A stretch of 64,000 nt of DNA from Bugula neritina (Eukaryota; Bryozoa; Gymnolaemata; Cheilostomatida; Bugulidae). Location of the stretch: NCBI GenBank assembly GCA_964035545.1, contig OZ037768.1, positions 10,434,741 to 10,498,740 on the forward strand. The letters run 5' to 3'. Made by a program: the position numbers and the translations under genes. This document shows, in pieces, positions 60,080-64,000 of this stretch; position 1 is the stretch's first letter, and every line of letters begins with the position of its first letter. The notes below the pieces were generated by a model. It made no database searches, had not been told where the DNA came from, and saw only the letters and a list, made by a program, of their open reading frames with translations.

Positions 60080-63000
60080 TGTTCTTATTATTATTATTGT
60101 AGTTTATATTATTAGCAAACATGAGATTTACTGATTCTATTTTGCAAAGGTGTCATTTATAATTTGAGCTAAATGATACTTACATAAAAGGCGTTTTTGA
60201 CACTTCTGTTTGTTGCCTTATATTGTGAAATATCTTTCTGCAGTATCCCGTAACTTTTTGGTTAGATTCAGTCAATTTTATAATTTTAAACACATCCCAA
60301 AATAAACTTTTAAAATTTCCTTGTTCATCTCACAATGAACCATTGTTTTACTAATTGTTTGGTTTATTTGTTTTGCAAATATTGCAACATACTTCATTTC
60401 GTGAAAATAAATGTTAGTGAATTGATCAGCTGAGTTGCTTTGTTTGCACATATTTGAGTACACAACTAGATTTGTACACCAGAAGTATTTTCAGATTTTC
60501 TAAAACAGTTTTTATTTCATTTGGAATTGCTAATTTGGAAACTAATTTGAGATTCGTTGAGTAAAAGTACTATTAGTATGAATGCTGTATTTGGTATTGA
60601 TTACTGGTGTTCTTTTTTCACAAAGTTTAGCAGCTACAGTTCAAAAGATACAGTGCGTGTTTAAAATAATTTATTTAGTATTAATTTATGATGCAAAGAG
60701 TGTGCAGTTTCATTTTTTTTACTTGTTTGTAAGCTTTTTTATAATTTTATATAATTGGCTTCAAAGGTTTCTGCTAACTGAATGGAAACTTTTATAAACT
60801 ATTTAAGTTTAAAATACATCTTTAAAGGAAAAGTGTAAATGCAGCTATAAATAAAAATATTTTCATAATTGCAAAGCATCAAGTTATGAAACTAAAAGCT
60901 TAAGAAGCAATCAAATACGTAATGCAAAACTTTGTAAAAAAGTTTTAAACTTTTGTGTTTTATATTTGTCTAAACCGGATTATTAGTATTTTAATAAAAA
61001 ATTTTAATTTGATTGTGCCTGTTTGCTCTGGTTTCTGTAAGCAGAGGTAAAATTTTATAAATGTACGGAAAATCATTTTATAAAAAGTTTGACCTGCTAT
61101 TGCGAGTTTGACCTGCTATTGCTGGCCCATGTTATGTTTGCGATTGCCTTGTTTTCTTCAAAAAATGTACCAGTTTTTTTCTGCAATCTTTTTGCTGACT
61201 AGGGTTATGCTCTGTATACCGCCACTACTTTCCAATCAGTGATGTTACGGCTGACCCACTGAAATCTATAGTGTATTAGGAAAAAATAAATTGTCATAGG
61301 ACTGTACCAGTAGTGGCAAAGTGGTGTGGGTTTTTTTACTGATGTTAAGTGTTTTATTCAAAACTACAGTAATTGTAGCTCGAAAAATATAAATGTTACA
61401 GGTGGAAAAATGTACATATATTAGTAAAAACCCAAAGATAATAATTGATAATATATAATAATAAATAGGATAGTATTTAACTTACAAATTTTAACTCACT
61501 TGGGAGATTAGGTCCTCACTAACAAGTCTAATAAAAAGAATATGTAGAGTAAAATATGTGAAGTAAAATATGTGGAATATGTTAGAGCTGTTGTTTCTGA
61601 ATTCAAAGAAAATTCAACAAAACAGTATAATAAGAGAGGCAAACTATAGAAAAGCTATACTGGTAGCAAAAACAGCTAATAGCACTAAAAAAATTAAAAA
61701 AAGAACACGGTTCATTTGTAATATACCAATACAATAACCAATACTGTCGCATCTTCACAGTTGGTAACCTGGTTTTTCTACAACGACATTGGATGCGGAA
61801 ATAGTTGAATGTTTTCTAATGTATTTTTGTTGTCTGCACTGTACTGTAGGTGACTATCAAAAGTTTCAGACACTTTGCCGCCTGGCGTTGTTATATTTTT
61901 GCAGACTTTTGAGCCCAGGTAAATGGAATTTTGTGCAGCTTCAATGACCTTTCTATTAGTCCTTAGTATTGAGTCAGCATTTTTCTTTAACCAAGTACTT
62001 TAGTTTGATTTATTTTTGCAAGCTTTATAGAAAAGATTCAAAGTGTCTTCGGGCGTTTACCTGAGTGCATAATGTTGTCCAGTGCTGAACATTATTTTAC
62101 ATATTACTAAAACAGCTGCAAAAAGCTATATTGATTTATTGAAATATTGAAAAAGTTTTGAGTGTGTTCCTCAAAAAGCAAATGGGAACCCAGTACCAAC
62201 AATAAAAATACAGTTTATATCTTAGTAGTGTTGATGGTCCAATAAAAGCTTATGTTTGGAAACTTTGGATTGCTCACAAATATCAACAAGTCACAGTATG
62301 AAATAAATATTTTGTACTTTTTTAGCTTCTTTTTTTGCTACTGATGTTTACTTTTTGAAAAATGGCAGCATATAGAAATTGTTTTGAAATTTTTTATTGC
62401 ATTCATATTATCTCGTATATCAATTTAACTGAAAAGTAGTTTGCAATAAACGAAATGTTGGGGATTAATAGCTTTCCTTTTAGGCGCCAGGAGTATCTCA
62501 CTTTGGAGTTGTTCTCTTTTCAATAAATTATGTTTGTAAAAATAATGGGAATTGTATTTTTGCCTCTGCTGTTTGGTCTAAAAAACTAATAGTATCTATT
62601 CTAATGCATGATAATTCTAATAAATCTTTTTCACCATTGCTTTTTTGTAACACATGAATAATCCTAAAACAATGCAACTCCAAACTTGATTGGTATTTAA
62701 GTGAAATTATTTTGTAAATATTGCTCACATTTTTTAATCAATATATTGAAAGAATTTGGTTGGGCAAGTTTTCAAGTGTGACATGTGACTGTTATATAAA
62801 TTATATTATTGTTTGGTGTTTCCGGTAAACATTACTCTCTGATGCATACAATTACAGTTGAGATAATTTGAAATTAAGCATCAGTGTGTTAATCTTTATA
62901 ATAATATGCACGGTGCATTAAGGTGGTTTATGAAAAGTACATATTATTGTAGAAAACGTGGACCCGTTTCCTCAATACTATTTGTTATTTTTAATGGTAC

Positions 63001-64000
63001 ATTATTAGCTATGTCCTGTTAGTCAGCATTCTTGGCAAACTATCATGTTGCTGGTTAATGTAATTTCTATTTATGCTTCTCATCTTTGGCCCATCTATTA
63101 TTTAAATTATTCAGCAACTTGCCTTCTCCTAAACTCACCTAATATTTACAGTCACAACCTCTTTATGAACCTGTAGTGATGAGGTATCATGTAAACATAG
63201 TTGCTTGCTTTAAACTTTTCTGCCAACATGCCGTTAGAAATCTCAAAGCAGCACAGAATCATTTTCAGAAATTACCAAGGACCCCTTTTGGCATTCAATT
63301 TATAAGCGTAGCTTCATCAGGTGTGCATGCTAGGCTAGACCCCCTACTCACTTCTTCCTCATCTGATAGGGCCATAGCACTGCAAGTATGCTAGTACCAC
63401 TTCTCTAACTGCACTAAATAGTGTTTTTGCATTTTCCACATGTATTCACCCAGTAAAGTTAAAGCAATTGTATAAACAATATTTAATTTAAATTTAATAT
63501 ATTCAGAAACGGGGAATGTTCAACTGATTAGCAGGTCTAAATCCCACATTACTATTATGTAGTTTTAAATACCTAAGAGTTTAGAAATGTGGGGGAAACT
63601 GTATACTCTTTAATATCTTCTGATATAGCTCTACCAAATACGTGATGGTGAATTTTGCATTTTATGAATAACTTTTAACAAAATGTAAAATGGCAATATC
63701 GATATCACAGTGCTGTTATTTAGTCGTTACCAGCGGGTGAAATGTCAATTCTCAGTATTTATCAGCTAACGTCTACATACTTATAACATTTTTCTACATT
63801 TGTAGAACACTCAAATAACTTTTTGATAGGCAATATACTTTTTTAATTTATAAAATGACAATTTATTTTAAATCTTATAATCATATATAATTATATAAAA
63901 TATTCCAATATTAATAAAAAGAAGTGGGTGCCTCAACTCCAAACTGTTGAGTGGATGATTATGTTGCTTGAAAACCTGTCATGGTGCATTTAAATATTAT
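60080..64000. other. Non-coding AT-rich DNA to the window end
   Basis: No exon chain with phase and splice support on either strand. A 19-bp direct repeat (GAGTTTGACCTGCTATTGC-like) occurs at about 61086-61124. Short ORFs (e.g. 63176-63394) lack recognisable content. Confidence 0.35.

Overview
The window is nuclear DNA of an animal, probably a marine invertebrate. The basis is AT-rich sequence, many short GT-AG introns, three recognisable metazoan housekeeping-type genes, and a dense load of LTR, non-LTR and DNA transposons. A sponge or cnidarian would fit, but the sequence alone does not settle it. No rRNA, stand-alone tRNA gene or CRISPR array was seen.

Layout. 1-1456 (minus): 5' part of an unrecognised membrane-anchored protein, five exons read. 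2408-7607 (minus): complete 11-exon gene for the mitochondrial pentatricopeptide protein PTCD1 (788 codons). 8.9-10.5 kb: a foldback DNA element with a nested deleted mariner, then a degenerate trinucleotide tract. 11.4-21.2 kb (plus): two tandem Ty3-like LTR elements of one family. Both fuse the gag zinc knuckle in frame to an envelope-like glycoprotein; in the second copy a retropepsin follows, separated only by UGA CUAG. Copy 1 is split by a 521-bp solo LTR carrying a heat-shock-element cluster. 21.3-22.5 kb (minus): the 5' end of a second Ty3-like element (LTR, primer-binding site, gag). 22.5-29.1 kb: two copies of a 1.65-kb segment, with candidate transmembrane exons of a receptor-like gene, flanking a nearly intact pogo/Tigger-like transposon. 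28.6-34.6 kb (minus): a long LINE split by a third LTR element whose last ORF encodes a zinc-finger protein. 35.2-36.2 kb: a solo LTR of the 11-21 kb family, itself split by a hAT-like MITE. 36.26-38.46 kb (plus): phase-compatible small exons of an unrecognised gene. 39-40.6 kb: trinucleotide tract plus another foldback element. 42217-45376 (plus): complete eight-exon tetraspanin (298 codons). 48057-56405 (minus): complete 19-exon MTREX/Mtr4 RNA helicase (1023 codons). 57-64 kb: trinucleotide tracts, a MITE, a LINE 3' fragment and apparently non-coding DNA.

The host genes are unrelated in job: mitochondrial RNA handling, membrane organisation and nuclear exosome targeting. Much of the rest is layered transposon history. 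The most unusual point is the gag-envelope-protease order with a canonical leaky stop before the protease. Exon boundaries were derived by hand from splice consensus and reading phase. For PTCD1, tetraspanin and MTREX the exon lengths add up to an open frame, a strong internal check.
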